From Zopfochytrium polystomum (Eukaryota; Chytridiomycota; Chytridiomycetes; Chytridiales; Chytridiaceae), in contig JAIVFJ010000189.1 of the NCBI GenBank assembly GCA_025765615.1, positions 60,886 through 124,885 of the forward strand: DNA of 64,000 nucleotides, read 5' to 3'. This document shows positions 21,335-32,886 of this stretch, in pieces. The position numbers and the translations under genes were made by a program. The notes under the pieces are model-generated. The model ran no database searches. It was given only the letters and a program-made list of their open reading frames with translations, and was not told the DNA's origin. Every line of letters begins with the position of its first letter. Position 1 is the first letter of the stretch.

Positions 21335-23689
21335 ATGAGCGACCGAAGTGAGACTGTTTCCACCGCTCTACCATCTCTGCCCAACGAGGTCGCCAAACTA
21401 CGCGAAGAAAACTCCACCCTTCTCCGGGAAAACGCTTCATGCCAGAGTCGCATCAAGGCCCTCGAGCAGTGCGTGCGTGAACTGCGAAAGGTGATTGGTC
21501 ACCACCACGAGCTGGAGCAGCGTCTTCGCGAGCTCATGGAGGACTCCACAGAAACAGTTCTCCGAGCCGACGAGGTTCTTGCTGCAAACAGCATCGCCAG
21601 GCTTGTAACGCCGGAAGCTGGCAAGCTCGCAAACCACTCCCGAGCTGCAAACTCGGCCTCCCTGACGACGGCAGAGGGTACCGCCGGTCCAGTTCACCGT
21701 ACGCCAACCCCCGGCTCCAACGCCAACGTCGTCACAATTTCGCTCATCGGCGAGAGCCCTCGTGCGAGCGACCACGAAGTTAATCGCACAGGAAGCACGG
21801 AGAAGCTGCTTGCCATTCCGTCGAGCGTATATAGAAAAAGTAACCAGTCCACCCTCTCGCTTTCCGAAGTCCTTTCCGCGCAGCAACCTCTCGTTGAGGT
21901 CTTGAAAAGTTTCCCGTTGTTCGCCAAGCTTGCGGGTCACGTTTTGGATCAGTTGGCCGCGTTGTGCGTCGAGCAAACAAAAACAGCTGGCCAAGACATA
22001 ATAAAGAAAGGAGATAAGGCAAATGAGATCTATTTCCTCGCTTCGGGACGGGTAACTATACGGAACGGAGAGAGAGATATCGCTTTTCTCAAGCCCATCT
22101 CCTACTTTGGGGAGCTCGGTCTATGTGAGTCTCTGATATTTCCTGATTCGTGAACCTTAGGTGGGAGAAGGAGCTGACACAAAGAAAAAAAACCAAAAAA
22201 ACAACACTTTACACGGAACCATTAGTCAACGAATTTGAACGAACGGCTTCGATAAATGCCAAAACGGATTGTTCCTTGGTAGTTCTCACGAGGGAAGGCC
22301 TGGAAGATCTCAGCAAGCGGAACAAAGAATTGGGTACAGCACTACAGACATATATTAAAGAAGAACAATCGTGGTGGTCGGCCCCAACGATGCGACGATA
22401 CAAAGTAGAGCTTGCCGACTTTGGAGCAGAGTTTTTCCGTCTGATCGCGCATAGGGAAGTTAAAAAGGTGGGCCATATTTCTTGATGAATGGCCCCTATT
22501 TGCGAAATCAAATCTCCGCGTTACCTCCAACTGCTCTGAATGTACTAATGCTTCGGCGCGTTCCACCCAAAGCTTCCACTTTTTACCGATGCGGAAGACG
22601 CCTTCATTGACAAGCTTGCCTCCAAGGCTATTTGTGAAACTCACCCACCAAACACTGCGGTTTTTGCCATAAACACTCCAGCGGACTCAATCTGCTTCAT
22701 CCTTTCTGGAGACTACATCGTCGTGGGTGAAACGGGTCTCGTTCACGCCCAAATGGAGGCCGGAGCCTTTTTCGGCGAAGTCGGCGTCCTCCTTGGGATG
22801 GATCGCACAGCTTCGATCGTCTCCGGCAAAAAAGCCGACAACACACTCTTCAAGCTGACTAAAGAGGTCTTGATCGAAGTAGCCGCGCAATACCCGCGCT
22901 TCTGGAGCGAAATTCAGGCCGCAGCAGAGGAGCGGTACGCGCTCATAAAGAAGCGGCGCGGCGCAAGTACCGAAAATCAAGGCGGTCTCGTCGGGGTGGG
23001 TGCCTATGGAGGTGCCAACACCATGGCCTTGGGGGCTGCAGGCACGTTGGCTGCACCAGATACTGGCTTGGACGAGCTGACTAAGTCAGCCATGGGCTCT
23101 TTCGATGAGCTTGATTTGGAGATCTCGCTGCAGTCGCTTGGTCGGGTGAGTTGGCAAGCGGTGAATTCTGCTTCGAAAAAGTAACACAAACACTCGAACA
23201 CGAACACGCACACACACATACATACACACAGCTTTCAATTTTCAAAGGCCTTGGGGCCGGTGTGCTGAGTCGGCTTGCCCTGCTCATGGAGCGCCAGATG
23301 TGGCGCGAAGGTGATACGATTATTCAGTGCGGTGACGACGCAGAAGCCATGTTCTTCCTCGCTGCGGGCGACGTGAATGTCATTTCCGAGGTGGGCAAAC
23401 AAGCATGCAAATTACTTGTTTTGAGTCCCAAATTATCGTCTTATTCTGTGGCTGTCAATACCAGTTTGGTGACGTTGTGGACGAATGCTCGGGACCGGGG
23501 TCATTTTTTGGAGAAGTCGCCCTCCTAGAAAACGTCAAGCGGACGGCGACGATCACTTGCCGCAGTCCCACCTGTTCCACTTACTCCTTGAAGAATGCTG
23601 ACCTTAAGAAGCTTTTGAATGAGGATCCCGACTTCAAAAAAATCATTCACGAGTCGGCAAAGGATCGCATGCAAAAGGTTCCTCTTTGA
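21335..23689 (+). CDS. Coiled-coil protein with three cyclic-nucleotide-binding domains, no kinase domain
   Basis: Exons 21335-22124, 22226-22467, 22573-23145, 23232-23390 and 23465-23689 join in phase to 662 residues. Residues ~15-85 are a leucine-rich coiled coil (a likely dimerisation zipper). Three CNB domains follow, each with a phosphate-binding cassette: FGELG...ERTAS (Arg269), FGEVGVLLGMDRTAS (Arg422) and FGEVALLENVKRTAT (Arg614). The glycine-glutamate and arginine that hold the cyclic phosphate are present in all three. Each Arg is followed by Thr-Ala as in PKG, not Ala-Ala as in PKA regulatory subunits, which predicts cGMP preference. No kinase domain follows; the frame ends 16 residues after the last CNB helix. 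A zipper plus CNB array resembles PKG with its catalytic half missing. Intron 3 holds a CA repeat. The role (cGMP receptor, kinase regulator or scaffold) is inferred. Confidence 0.9.
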
Positions 23690-24256
23690 TTTCTATTCTC
23701 GGATGGATGAATTTGTTCTTCTTTGCTAATAATTCCTCCCCTGGCATTTTTCAACCGGAACTTAAGTTTTTGATGCGAAACATTCTTGCATGAAGCCTGT
23801 GTAAAGATCGCCAAGGGTAACTCAAATTACAGACAACCAATAAAACGAAATGTGTGGAAACCCGGTCTTCTTTGGAATCCCCACCCGCACATCTAGAGTC
23901 AAGGGAAGAAAGTCTCACACTACCGAATAACAATAAAGATACCAAACTGTGTCGTTTCCAACCCCTTCAGCAAATTGAGAATCGGTGAGACCGAGGGTGA
24001 CACCTCCACAATCTTTTTTTCGCAATCCAATACTGTACGAAGCAGCAACCTCAACGTTTTGGTAAACCTGCGTTGTTTTTGATGACACCCTTGATACTCC
24101 TAAACTGGACATTGGAGGAACAAATGGGAATTTTATCCTTTCACAAATCATGTTTCCTCAATCGCTGACTTTCTCACAAAAGGGGCGAATACTATTAACC
24201 AATATCTTTCCATTTACTAAACTAACACTATGCCTACTTCAAAATTTCACCAATTT
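23690..24256. other. Intergenic between convergent genes, with poly-A signals
   Basis: This holds the 3' regions of the triple-CNB gene (+) and the FBXO3-like gene (-). AATAAA occurs at 23839-23844 and again near 23931, within 250 bp of the CNB stop. No gene is seen. Confidence 0.6.
23839..23844 (+). terminator. AATAAA polyadenylation signal
   Basis: A canonical hexamer 150 bp downstream of the triple-CNB stop codon. Confidence 0.5.
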
Positions 24257-26376
24257 TCACCACGAAATTTGCGGCAGTTCGAAGTTCACTCGAGCCACGG
24301 TAGCCGCAAATTCGGGTCCAAGGGGATGCTTCAAGGATCCAGGCACAAATATAAGCGCGCCTTCCATGGAGACGATCGGGTTGTCCAGCGTCAGCTCGTC
24401 GTCGTCGTAGGCGTCCTTCGACGTTTCTGCTTCTACCATCCCTCCTTCCGAGTAACTGCTGTAGGCGAAGTGCGGGTCGGAGGCTGGGGGAAAAAAGACA
24501 GTAATTAAGATTGCACAGTAGGATTGGTGAGAAATCGCGATAAGAGAGAAGTGTGAGAAGTATACCAGAAAGCAGTGGGTACCGGCCGATCACACCGTCT
24601 CCCTCTATCCTGCTGCCTCCGCCGTTTTGCTTGCGGAAAAGCCAGCGACGTCTCGCTAGCTGAACCGATGGCCAGCTGCACAGCTCCGGTTTGAAAGTAA
24701 TGCTAATTCTGTAGCAAAGCTTGGCAGACGCGAGAAGGAAGAAGGACGACACCACAATTTCGACACCTGACGACAGAAATGGGCAGTAATGAGTGGACGA
24801 AACGAGACGTGAAGGGTCAGGCGAGTTCCGCTTCTTGAACAGGACGCGACGGCATGAAGCCGCGCCACATCCCTCTGATCTCCCATCAGCCTTCAACTTG
24901 TGGCTCACCATTCGTAACGGCGATCGAAGTTCCTGGGCCTACTTCAACAAACGCTGACGGCACGCCACAACTTCTGATTATCCGACGGTTGCCTTGCTCG
25001 ATGTCAGTCACAAACCGTTCCAAAAAGGTCTCAAATGGTCCTAGATCAAAGAATGGGACACGACCACGAGGAATCGCCATTCGGTGGGTTCCAGATACCG
25101 TCCCGTACCGCACAACGTGACCCAATAGTTCTTCGCTACCTTCAGTTACAACCCCGTAGCTCTCGGCCATAATTGAGTCCGCAAATTTGATAACCTGCCA
25201 AATCCACGGGATTCGACCCTGGTTTTGCATTGCATATTGGGTGGCGAGGTGGGATGAATTCGAGTGAGAAGAGACAATTGCAATCGAATGCGACCAAAGC
25301 GATGCGCTCACCTCTCGCGAATACAACTGGCTCCTCAGCCGAGCCTTTCGAACTTTACTTCTTGGCAGCAAGTAGGCTGAGTACAACTGATGATAGCAGT
25401 TAAAAGTCCCGAAGAGCCCCAACCCAGTAATTCTCGTGGAGTAGCGCCATGAGCCGTCCTGACCATTCGAAAAAAGGTGAAAAAAAAGGGCAAGCTGGAG
25501 CTCTGCGTGGGAGGCCGTTGCTGCGTCAGGATACCAGGTCGGGGCGTGGTCGTCGTCATCAATACCGTCCGCCCATCCCTCCTCTGACTCAGCAGCGTCT
25601 GAAACATCGGAGAGCAGGGACGATGGGGCGCCAACTGGTCCTGAAGGCAATATTAAAGTGGAGGAGGACGTGGGGGCGGATGAATGCGGGTTGTGGGCAT
25701 TGCTAGTACGCCACGGGCCGGGAATGGAGAGAGCCAACCAGTTTGTCTCGGGAAGAACAGTTGCGAGCCGTCTGCTCGTACGCCTGATAACAGCATAGTC
25801 CCGGACCGCATGAAGGCCGTACAGTGCGACGTGTGATTTGAACAATTCCTTGGGATGTTCGTACTCTTCGCGATTGCTGCTACTGGGGATGCTGTCCACT
25901 ATCATACCAGAGGACGAAGGTGGCGCCGGCCGCACGAGCGGCGGCGCAGACAGGGTCTCGTCCCTCCGAAGATCGACTTCATAAAGAGCGCAAACGGAGC
26001 GCCAAACGAGCTCGTACTCAGCAATGCGGTTCCAGGAGCGACAGGTCGCCGAGGCGGCCACGATGTCCTTGAAAGACGGCGCCAGAAAGAGAAAGATGTG
26101 AATGAGAATTTCAGGCGAAAGCGGCGTTGCCACAGGGGCGGGCGAGGCTGCAGGGCTGCTGGTGCTCGTGCTCCTGCTCCTGTTCCTACTCCTGCTCCTG
26201 CCCCTGCTCCGCTTGCTCCTGCTCCTGCTCCTGCTCCTGCTTCGTCTGCCGCTGGAGCCTCCGTAAGAAGATGAGGCCTTGCTGCGGCTGTGGTCGGCGG
26301 GAGGAGGGGCAACACCGGAGCTGTTATTCCCGCACGATGACGACGAGGAGGAGACAACCCTGCGAATGATATCCAT
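24257..26376 (-). CDS. FBXO3: FBXO3-like F-box protein: RS-rich, F-box, SUKH-like, ApaG
   Basis: Substrate adaptor of an SCF ubiquitin ligase, by family. Exons are 26376-24909 (with an optional internal intron), 24766-24566 and 24483-24257. Residues ~44-69 are RS/KR dipeptides. The F-box is at ~85-130 (PLSPEILIHIFLFL...CRSWNRIAE). A middle region aligns in order with the SUKH/Smi1-type part of human FBXO3 (LFFHLFSNGQ, then a segment ending FLERFVTDI). The C-terminal ApaG domain runs from SIAVTNGVEIVVSS through LARRRWLFRKQNG and GDGVIGRYPLLS to the end. A 117-bp stopless segment (25311-25195, GTGAGC...CAG) looks like an in-frame intron; removing it gives 592 residues instead of 631. The start is the first ATG, which directly follows an acceptor-like TTTTCACAG, so a 5' UTR intron or an upstream exon is possible. 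F-box plus ApaG is specific to FBXO3-type proteins. Confidence 0.88.
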
Positions 26377-27076
26377 CTGTGAAAACCAAATTAAACAGAA
26401 AAAAAAGAAAGAAAAGAAAAAGACAACCAGTGTTACAAAGGGCGGGAAAACAGGATTTTCCGCATTATCACAGGGATTCCGCAAGCGGCTCAGGAAGGCC
26501 AACCCATGAGAGCTTTAGTGGAATCTTGCTCCAGCATCCAGCAGAGGCGGGAACTGCAGCCAAGTCTGACTGTTCGACTCACACATCCACGATCTCATTC
26601 CTGTCGGGGTATCGTTGAATGTGAAATACATCAACCACCCCCACGTCAGTTCACTATATCGTCGCGTCAGTGAACAATAGCATTGTATCTGCATTCCGTC
26701 ATTGACGGCATACCAAGTTACACATTGTGAACGTGTGGGCTGTCATACATGGGCCACTTGTGTGAAGGACTGAACTCAATTTTTAGTATCAGGCCAGGAT
26801 TGGGGAGGACCTCGCAGGCTTCCGTTACAACAGTTTTGAAAAAGCTTAGGGTTAAGAGTCAGTTGGGCAAAGAAAGGTGACAACAAGTCCTTCAAAACAC
26901 ATGGTACTAGTATATCTCTCCACTCGTAAAACCAGCCACAGTCCAGCCACTCCCGTTAACGATTGTTTAAGACCATGTCAATGTTTTGAGTCTCAGCCTT
27001 TTGAAAACTGCTGAAAGAAGGAAGGATAACAGGAAACATATATAATGCTTAGAGATGGCGTTTATTGGAGGTGACG
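26377..27076. other. Intergenic, 5' side of the FBXO3-like gene; no gene seen
   Basis: This contains the pyrimidine-rich stretch that precedes the acceptor-like site at the FBXO3 start. Nothing else is recognisable before the LTR-beta fragment at 27077. Confidence 0.5.
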
Positions 27077-27179
27077 TGTCAGGAACAGGGCAGGACAGGA
27101 GAAGGCAGACAAGGAACTGAGAGGAGTGATGATTGTATTGGAAACAATAATTCACTTGAGGGATGGGACAGGTCCCCCA
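27077..27179 (-). mobile_element. Truncated LTR-beta fragment
   Basis: The first ~100 bp of the reverse-oriented LTR-beta (plus strand TGTCAGGAACAGGG onward), nearly identical to 15506-15607. It breaks off after the GGTCCCCCA block; the other end and the target duplication are missing. Confidence 0.85.
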
Positions 27180-27189
27180 CAGTCCTGCC

Positions 27190-27560
27190 TAACAGTATGC
27201 AGACTCATAAGTCAAACAGGGTAATCAATACAAAGAATGAAGAGCCACAAAGATACACGCAATCATGCCAATGGCAAAAGGGGAAACCATGTCGACTTGC
27301 AGTGTGAGGGGAAACAGAAGGGCACTCCTGACCGTGCTCACAACTGCGAATGAAGAGAAAAGGGGGTAACAGGGGCTTTAGCAAGTGACAAGGACGAGAG
27401 TAGGTAGTTGAATATCATGGGTCAAAAGGCTGCAATCTGGATGCTCCCACCCGGAAACACCAGCAGCAGAGCATGCGCCAGACCAACCGACGGCCAACCG
27501 ACGGATTGCATTGCACTCCTGACCACACAACTCACTCACAACAGCAGGACAAAGGGTTGG
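27190..27560 (-). mobile_element. Degenerate LTR-gamma-like sequence
   Basis: Several blocks align in order with LTR-gamma (41580-43031): ACAAAGAATGAA, a GAGGGGAAACAGAAGGGCAC block and a CGGAAACACC block. Overall it is much diverged and lacks both termini. Orientation is by comparison. Confidence 0.4.
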
Positions 27561-27877
27561 GCTCTCCTTCGAGCGTTAGGAGTGTTAAAAAGCCATTCTA
27601 TTAAATTTGATGGATTAAAGATAGGGTCTCACGCCCACCTTTCTCTCGCTATCCCGAAACGAATCTACAGTCGCATTACAGTGCAGGAACAAAGCGAAAA
27701 GCAAGAATCAGAAAAGGCTATCCAGAAAGTGAAAATAGAATTGGAAGCGTAAAAGCAACTAAGACGAGAAGTACAAGCCCCGAGGCCTCCAATGTTCTTT
27801 TGCAGAAGGAAAAATAGATAGATAGAAAGAAAGAGGGAAAGAGGGAGAGAGAGAGAGACAAACACAGAGTTGAAAGA

Positions 27878-30402
27878 CTAGGATGACGGCATTGTCGTTC
27901 TCCCTTTCAGTAGGGAAAATGCCGGTCGTCTCCCATAGTTCCAAAAACCAAACCCTGTCCCGCCGCTCCCGTAGCTTCCTCCGGTTCCAGTATCGCCTGA
28001 AACCGCAGCGACCCATGGGTCATCGTGCGTCGTCGTACCCGCTTGCCCGGTGCGAAGGATTGATGACGAGAGTGAAGGGGGCGATAAGTATGGATATGGC
28101 ACCGCAGCTGTGGCCGGTCCTGCTGACTGAGTCGCAATGAAGAGCGGTATTTGTTGACTATCACTTGAATTGTGGGCCTTGGGAGACAAAACTGCGGACG
28201 GTCTATGCAATGATCTCGGTTGGTAAGTCAACGTGTTATCTTGGCTGGCGGACGCCGGTGTGAGCCTGCTCTCCATGATTGGATACTCCGAACGACTTTC
28301 GAGGGTTGCACGGCGTGGCCGGCCTCCTTGCATCGAGAGGGGCGCCCGCACCGTGCTTTTAATAGAATCGTCCGGGTTTGCAGCTTCGGCGTAGTTGTAC
28401 GTCATCGAACCCGCTTTTCTTACCCGTAACGACTGCAACTTTGCGCTCAGCTTCGCTGCAACGGCTTGCGAAAGCCCCGCAACCACCCCGCTCATGCTGC
28501 TTCCCAACCCCATCACTGGTGACGCCTCAGTGTGGTCCGTTAAGAGTGCAGTGGAGACGCGCAAGTAAAAGTCAGATGTCTCGCTGGATTTTGCCACACC
28601 ACGGCCGATTTCATAGCACTCTGCCAGTCGGCGTGTCACCAGACGGAGGACTTTCGCGTGCAGTGCACGATTTCTAACATCTAGCGCATCGGATGAGGGC
28701 CAATCCACTTGGCGCTCCGGTCTGCTGATACCAATACTCTTCGAACTGTCGACGGAAAAAAAGTTATTGACCTCTGCCCATGCTGCGTTGGTCAAAGGGT
28801 AAGCAGCAATGGGTGGGTGCATGTCCGGTAGAGGGGCCACAGCAGAGAAAGGCAGCAGTCGGCTGGATCTTCGAGGTTTTGAAATTGACGCTTGCCTTTG
28901 CGGAGACGGCGGTGAAATTGTCGCCGCACTGGACAAATTCAGGTTTCCATTGGCAGTCGTCTCTGTTCTCCCTCTTGAGAATTGAACGAATTCAGAAGGC
29001 CAGCTTACGGCGTCAGTCATAGCAGGAGTATCAAGGGGTCCTTGTGCTGTCGAACCCACCACATTCTCAAGTACTTCAACTCCCGCTTTTGGGTCTTGCT
29101 TGCATCCTGCTCCTTCGAATAATGCATGCGCAAAGATGTACATCCCCAAAGAAGAGAGTATCTCGGTTCCACTCGTACAGGGGAGGCTTACATCTTCAGA
29201 CCAGAACATCGTCGCAGCGTGGAAGGCAGCCAGTGTGGCAGTGGCGACGTCTTGCGAAATCTCCCACGCATACAGCCCGAACTGGAGTGCACTGGCTGCA
29301 TCCTTTTGTCCAAAGACCTTCTTCTTCGACTCGTTTGGTAAGTGGGTGTGAAAAAGGGCGGTGAACCGCGCCCGGACAACGGGAGAAGACGCGGACAAGT
29401 TTGCATGCAATGAGGTCCCAGCCGGTGTAATGGAACTTCGATGTTGTCGATTAAGAGGTTCGCGAGTATGGGACTTCGCGTTGTGGGATACGTGCAATCG
29501 TTTATCACTGATTTGCACTGGTGTGGTCTTTGAGGTTTCGGCTTGTGATTGTTTCAGTGTGGGGAATGGTTCGTCCTCATCATCGGTGAGATCAAAATCT
29601 TGTGGTATGTTCGTTAGGGTCCAGTTGTCATGGTGTTGTTCAGGAACATCGTCGAAGTCCCCATCAAGTTCCCTTTCCAGTAAAATGGAGTCATGGTCGA
29701 GCTCAGATTCGGATTCGACGTCATACACGACAGAAGTGACATCCTCATTCGAATCAATTGAACGTGGTATGATTTGGTTCATCAGTGAACACTGCAATGA
29801 GTCTTGAGAGCCATCTTATGTCAGTAGAATTTTCAAATCTGGATACCATCACCTGACAAAAGCGGTATCGGGGCCGAAACCAAGGACGTTTCTGAGTAGG
29901 TACGGTCCAGATGGCTCTTGAAGAGATTCACGCTAGTGTCGTCGTGGTCCTCTGAAAGTTGCTTGCCCTCCGTCGACGCGACTGAAGGGCTCGCCTCTCG
30001 CCACATTCCGCGTGAAATATTCATAACGGCCCGATAGTGTGCATCAATCTCTCGCAGAACGTCATCATCAATACTGCTTGCGTCAGACTCAACGACGCTG
30101 TCCCTCTCCGAATCTGTGCCACTCAGGCTGTCCGCGCGAGGACTGTCACTGTCATAATTCTCATCATTCAGACCGCCATCCAGTGCAGCCAGAACATCGG
30201 GATGAGGAAACCGATAGGTCTTTATTATAGTAGCCAAGTCCAACGCTAAGACGCCATCGGGTAGAGGTTGCGGAGGGAGCCGATGAACAAATGCTGTCTT
30301 ATGCCCAACTGCTCCACGTGATGCAGTCGATTCTGCACCTGTAGCCGACGCCAGATCAACGTTATGATACTCGTCCGAACGTACTTCACGGTTGTACGGC
30401 AT
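27878..30402 (-). CDS. Sel1-like repeat protein, long acidic/disordered flanks
   Basis: Exons 30402-29853 and 29802-27878 give 824 residues. The first has a plain ATG start (MPYNREVRS). The N-terminal ~330 residues are Ser/Asp/Glu-rich. Residues ~350-435 are helical, with a block of Sel1 form (SLGMYIFAHALFEGAGCKQD...AGVEVLE); a second is near 570-600 (RLAECYEIGRGVAKSSETSD). Sel1 repeats are TPR-like scaffolds found in Sel1/Hrd3 and chitin-synthase activators, but only two divergent copies are visible, so no specific role follows. The C-terminus is Ser/Pro/Gly-rich. The 50-bp intron starts GTGATG and has a TACTGAC branch-point-like sequence; an upstream AG 12 bp away would be an in-frame alternative acceptor. 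Upstream exons are possible. Confidence 0.65.
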
Positions 30403-30526
30403 TGCGATCGATCGGGAGCTGTACGATGGCCGCAGCTGTATCCACCCACACACGCGGCAAGGTGAGGCTGCCAAAAAAAATGTATCGCGGTGTAGTCGGC
30501 GCAGCGACAAGGTTGAAGTGGGTCGC

Positions 30527-30785
30527 TGTTTTTTTTTGTTTTTCTTTTTTTTTGTTCCTTTTCCATTTTTTTTTTTTTTTTCTTCCTTGGCATGAAGCAT
30601 TTGCAAATTGCTGCTGAGCTGGACAAGCATAATCTTAGGCCCAAGTACACTACAGACAGACAGACAGACAGACAGAGAGACAGAATCCCCGCAAGCACGT
30701 GGTGTTGGGGGAAAAAAAAATAAAGAGAGAGAGAGAGAGAGAGAGAGAGGAACCAAGCAAAGCGCACGCACATGTGAACTCTTTC

Positions 30786-30818
<33 letters not shown>
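30527..30818. repeat. Cluster of simple repeats: poly-T, CAGA, GA and poly-A
   Basis: T tracts at about 30530-30580, a CAGA run at about 30655-30675, GA at about 30725-30748 and an uninterrupted A tract of about 30 bases near 30788-30817. It lies upstream of the Sel1-like gene start. On the minus strand these give long Phe/Leu/Ser nonsense frames. Confidence 0.9.
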
Positions 30819-30821
<3 letters not shown>

Positions 30822-30849
30822 CGCATATGTGAAGCGTTCGCAGAAAGGC

Positions 30850-31699
30850 AACAAAAACTACAAAAACTCTGAACCAATTAAGACTTGTAGTGCGCTGGCA
30901 AGATTACTTCTCAACCCTTTCAATCCTACCATACTATACATGGATTTGTCCCTCTTTGTTGTGTTTTAGGCAACGCTGCTCGCTGTGTTGCCATTCAAAT
31001 TATTCAATCGCTATCACATGACAAAAACACTCCATTGTGCATTAGTTCCAGTAGTTATGGGTGAAAAAAGCCATCCTACCGGCAGGAGAAGGATCATTAG
31101 CGATGGTCCCACACTTTCCATTTTTTAATTGTTTGCAAAATTTCACTTTTGACAAATTTCTTCCGATGGGATGTCCGCCCTTGGTTCCGCTCACTCAATC
31201 TTGCTGGAGTATAAGAACATTGGTAGGACTTTATTGAAGATCCTCTGAGGATCATTGAGCACTGTATGAGTGCTTGGTAAAGTTCCTGAGGTTTTGCGAC
31301 TGTGGTGCATTGGATTAATGAGGATTGCAATGGTAGACATGTTATCCTCCTTGTTGTTTGTTGGATTCAAGGCCATCCCCAAGCCAAACAGAAAGCTGAG
31401 TTCCAGCTTGCTCCCTTTACAGCCACTGTGAGAGCATTTGTCTCTGCCTCAGTTGACGACAGAGCCACTGTCCTCTGCTTTTTGCTGCAGTTTACCACAC
31501 CCACAGCAAGGAGGAATTCATTACCGGAATGGCTTTGACGCTCCTCCTCCTTGGCGTAACTCGCATCTGCTTAACCCTGCAGCACGTTGGGCTGAACAAC
31601 TTAGCTATCTTTTTCAAGGTGGAGTATGAGAAGATCCAGGGGAAAGTCTTATCCTGCCTGTAGTACAAACCAACGTTGTACGTACCCTGTTGATATTGC
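30850..31699. other. Unassigned sequence beside the LINE 3' end
   Basis: Short minus-strand frames occur at 31330-31097 and 31382-31191, with no domain I recognise. The LINE copy at 7162 loses similarity at 31700, so this stretch is outside the LINE. It may be older transposon debris. Confidence 0.35.
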
Positions 31700-31813
31700 T
31701 GTAAACAGTTTACTCTGAGTGAGTGAGTGGAAGGAGTGAATGAAGTGGAGATGTGTGTTTGTGGGTGGTCCTTCTCCCCAACTTGGAGAGAAAGAGAAAA
31801 ACTCTGTTCTGAA

Positions 31814-32573
31814 TTATTGATACATGATGATATCCACACTGTAATGGTTGCTAGGCAAGCGTGACTGGCACAGGGTGTACAGATGATGCCAGCTTGTCTG
31901 CTCGTTCGTTTCCAGCGTCGCCGTTGTGTCCACGAACCCAGGAAACTTGTGGAGGAGGGCCAATCCAAGACTGTAGAGTGGCTGCAACGCATGCCCAAAG
32001 GGTGGGGTGGGAAGTGGTGTGCAAAAGATGATGGAGGGAATCAGAGAGAGGAGGTGTGTTGAGCTTGCTGTGTGGATGGGGACTAAAGGAGTTTGAGGGA
32101 AAGAGTTTCTCAAAGGTGTGAACCACTCCAAGATTGTCAATCGAAAAGTGAGGGGCAGGGAAAGCTTTGCAGTGATGGTGAGGGCAGCAAGGAGAGCAGC
32201 AATTTCAGCAGTTGTGGAAGAGGCAGAGAGTGGAGGGAGGGCAAAAGAAAATTCAAAGTTAAGCTCAAGGCAAACAACAGAGCCAGCCATGAAGCCCTCC
32301 TCGCGAAGCGAGCCATCAGTATCAAAGGTCAAGGATGGGTGGGTATGAGCAAGGTCAGCAGGGAGGAGGGGCACATCCATTGGTTGAAAGCAGGGATTCG
32401 TGAAGGGAGCTGGATTGAAAGTGGAGTGGTGGGAGGTGAGGAGTGGGAAAGGTGTGGGTGTGAAAACGGTGGTTGGGGAAGGCGAGTTAACAAAGAAGAT
32501 AGGCTGGGAGGGTCGAGTTGCAGTAGCAGTTGTGCGGCTGCTGATGGGGACTGTGTAGGTGGAGTGTGCAAGG
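31814..32573 (-). pseudogene. LINE RNase H domain
   Basis: Two overlapping minus-strand frames. The first carries TFDTDGS and TTAEIAALLAAL (first Asp and Glu). After a frameshift near 32110 the second carries a SIDNLGVV-like block and WVRGHNGDAGNERAD (His and last Asp). All active-site residue types of the family are visible despite the frameshift. Confidence 0.8.
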
Positions 32574-32881
32574 TGTTATGAATCACCTTCTGGAACCTTC
32601 TGGAACCTTCTAGAACATTCCTTCATGGAACCTTGTGGAACCTTCTGGAACCTTCTTTGCTTTCCTGACTTGTCTTGTTGTCATTGGTATCATTGGTATC
32701 ATTGTATTACTAATTGCTCTTTCTGGAACTTTCTTTGAATCTTGACAAGGAACACTCTCAAAAGGTATAAAAGGGGGATGGGGGACCTGTCCCATCCCTC
32801 AAGTGAATTATTGTTTCCAATACAATCATCACTCCTCTCAGTTCCTTGTCTGCCTTGTCCTGTCCTGCCCTGTTCCTGACA
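32574..32881 (+). mobile_element. Solo LTR-beta inserted in the LINE
   Basis: 308 bp, TGTTATGAATC...CCTGACA, with a TATA box (GTATAAAAGG) near 32765. It is flanked by CAAGG at 32569-32573 and 32882-32886. Taking it out with one CAAGG joins the LINE frames on either side without a stop. Confidence 0.95.
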
Positions 32882-32886
32882 CAAGG

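Noticed and set aside
26377..26502. Extending the FBXO3-like protein upstream along the open frame
   Set aside because: The frame upstream of 26376 starts only with TTG, codes a Phe-rich stretch from a pyrimidine tract, and ends in a splice-acceptor-like sequence.
30240..30854. 202- and 329-codon frames extending upstream of the Sel1-like gene start
   Set aside because: They run through poly-T, GA and poly-A tracts, giving Phe and Ser-Leu runs; the ATG at 30402 is the first sensible start.
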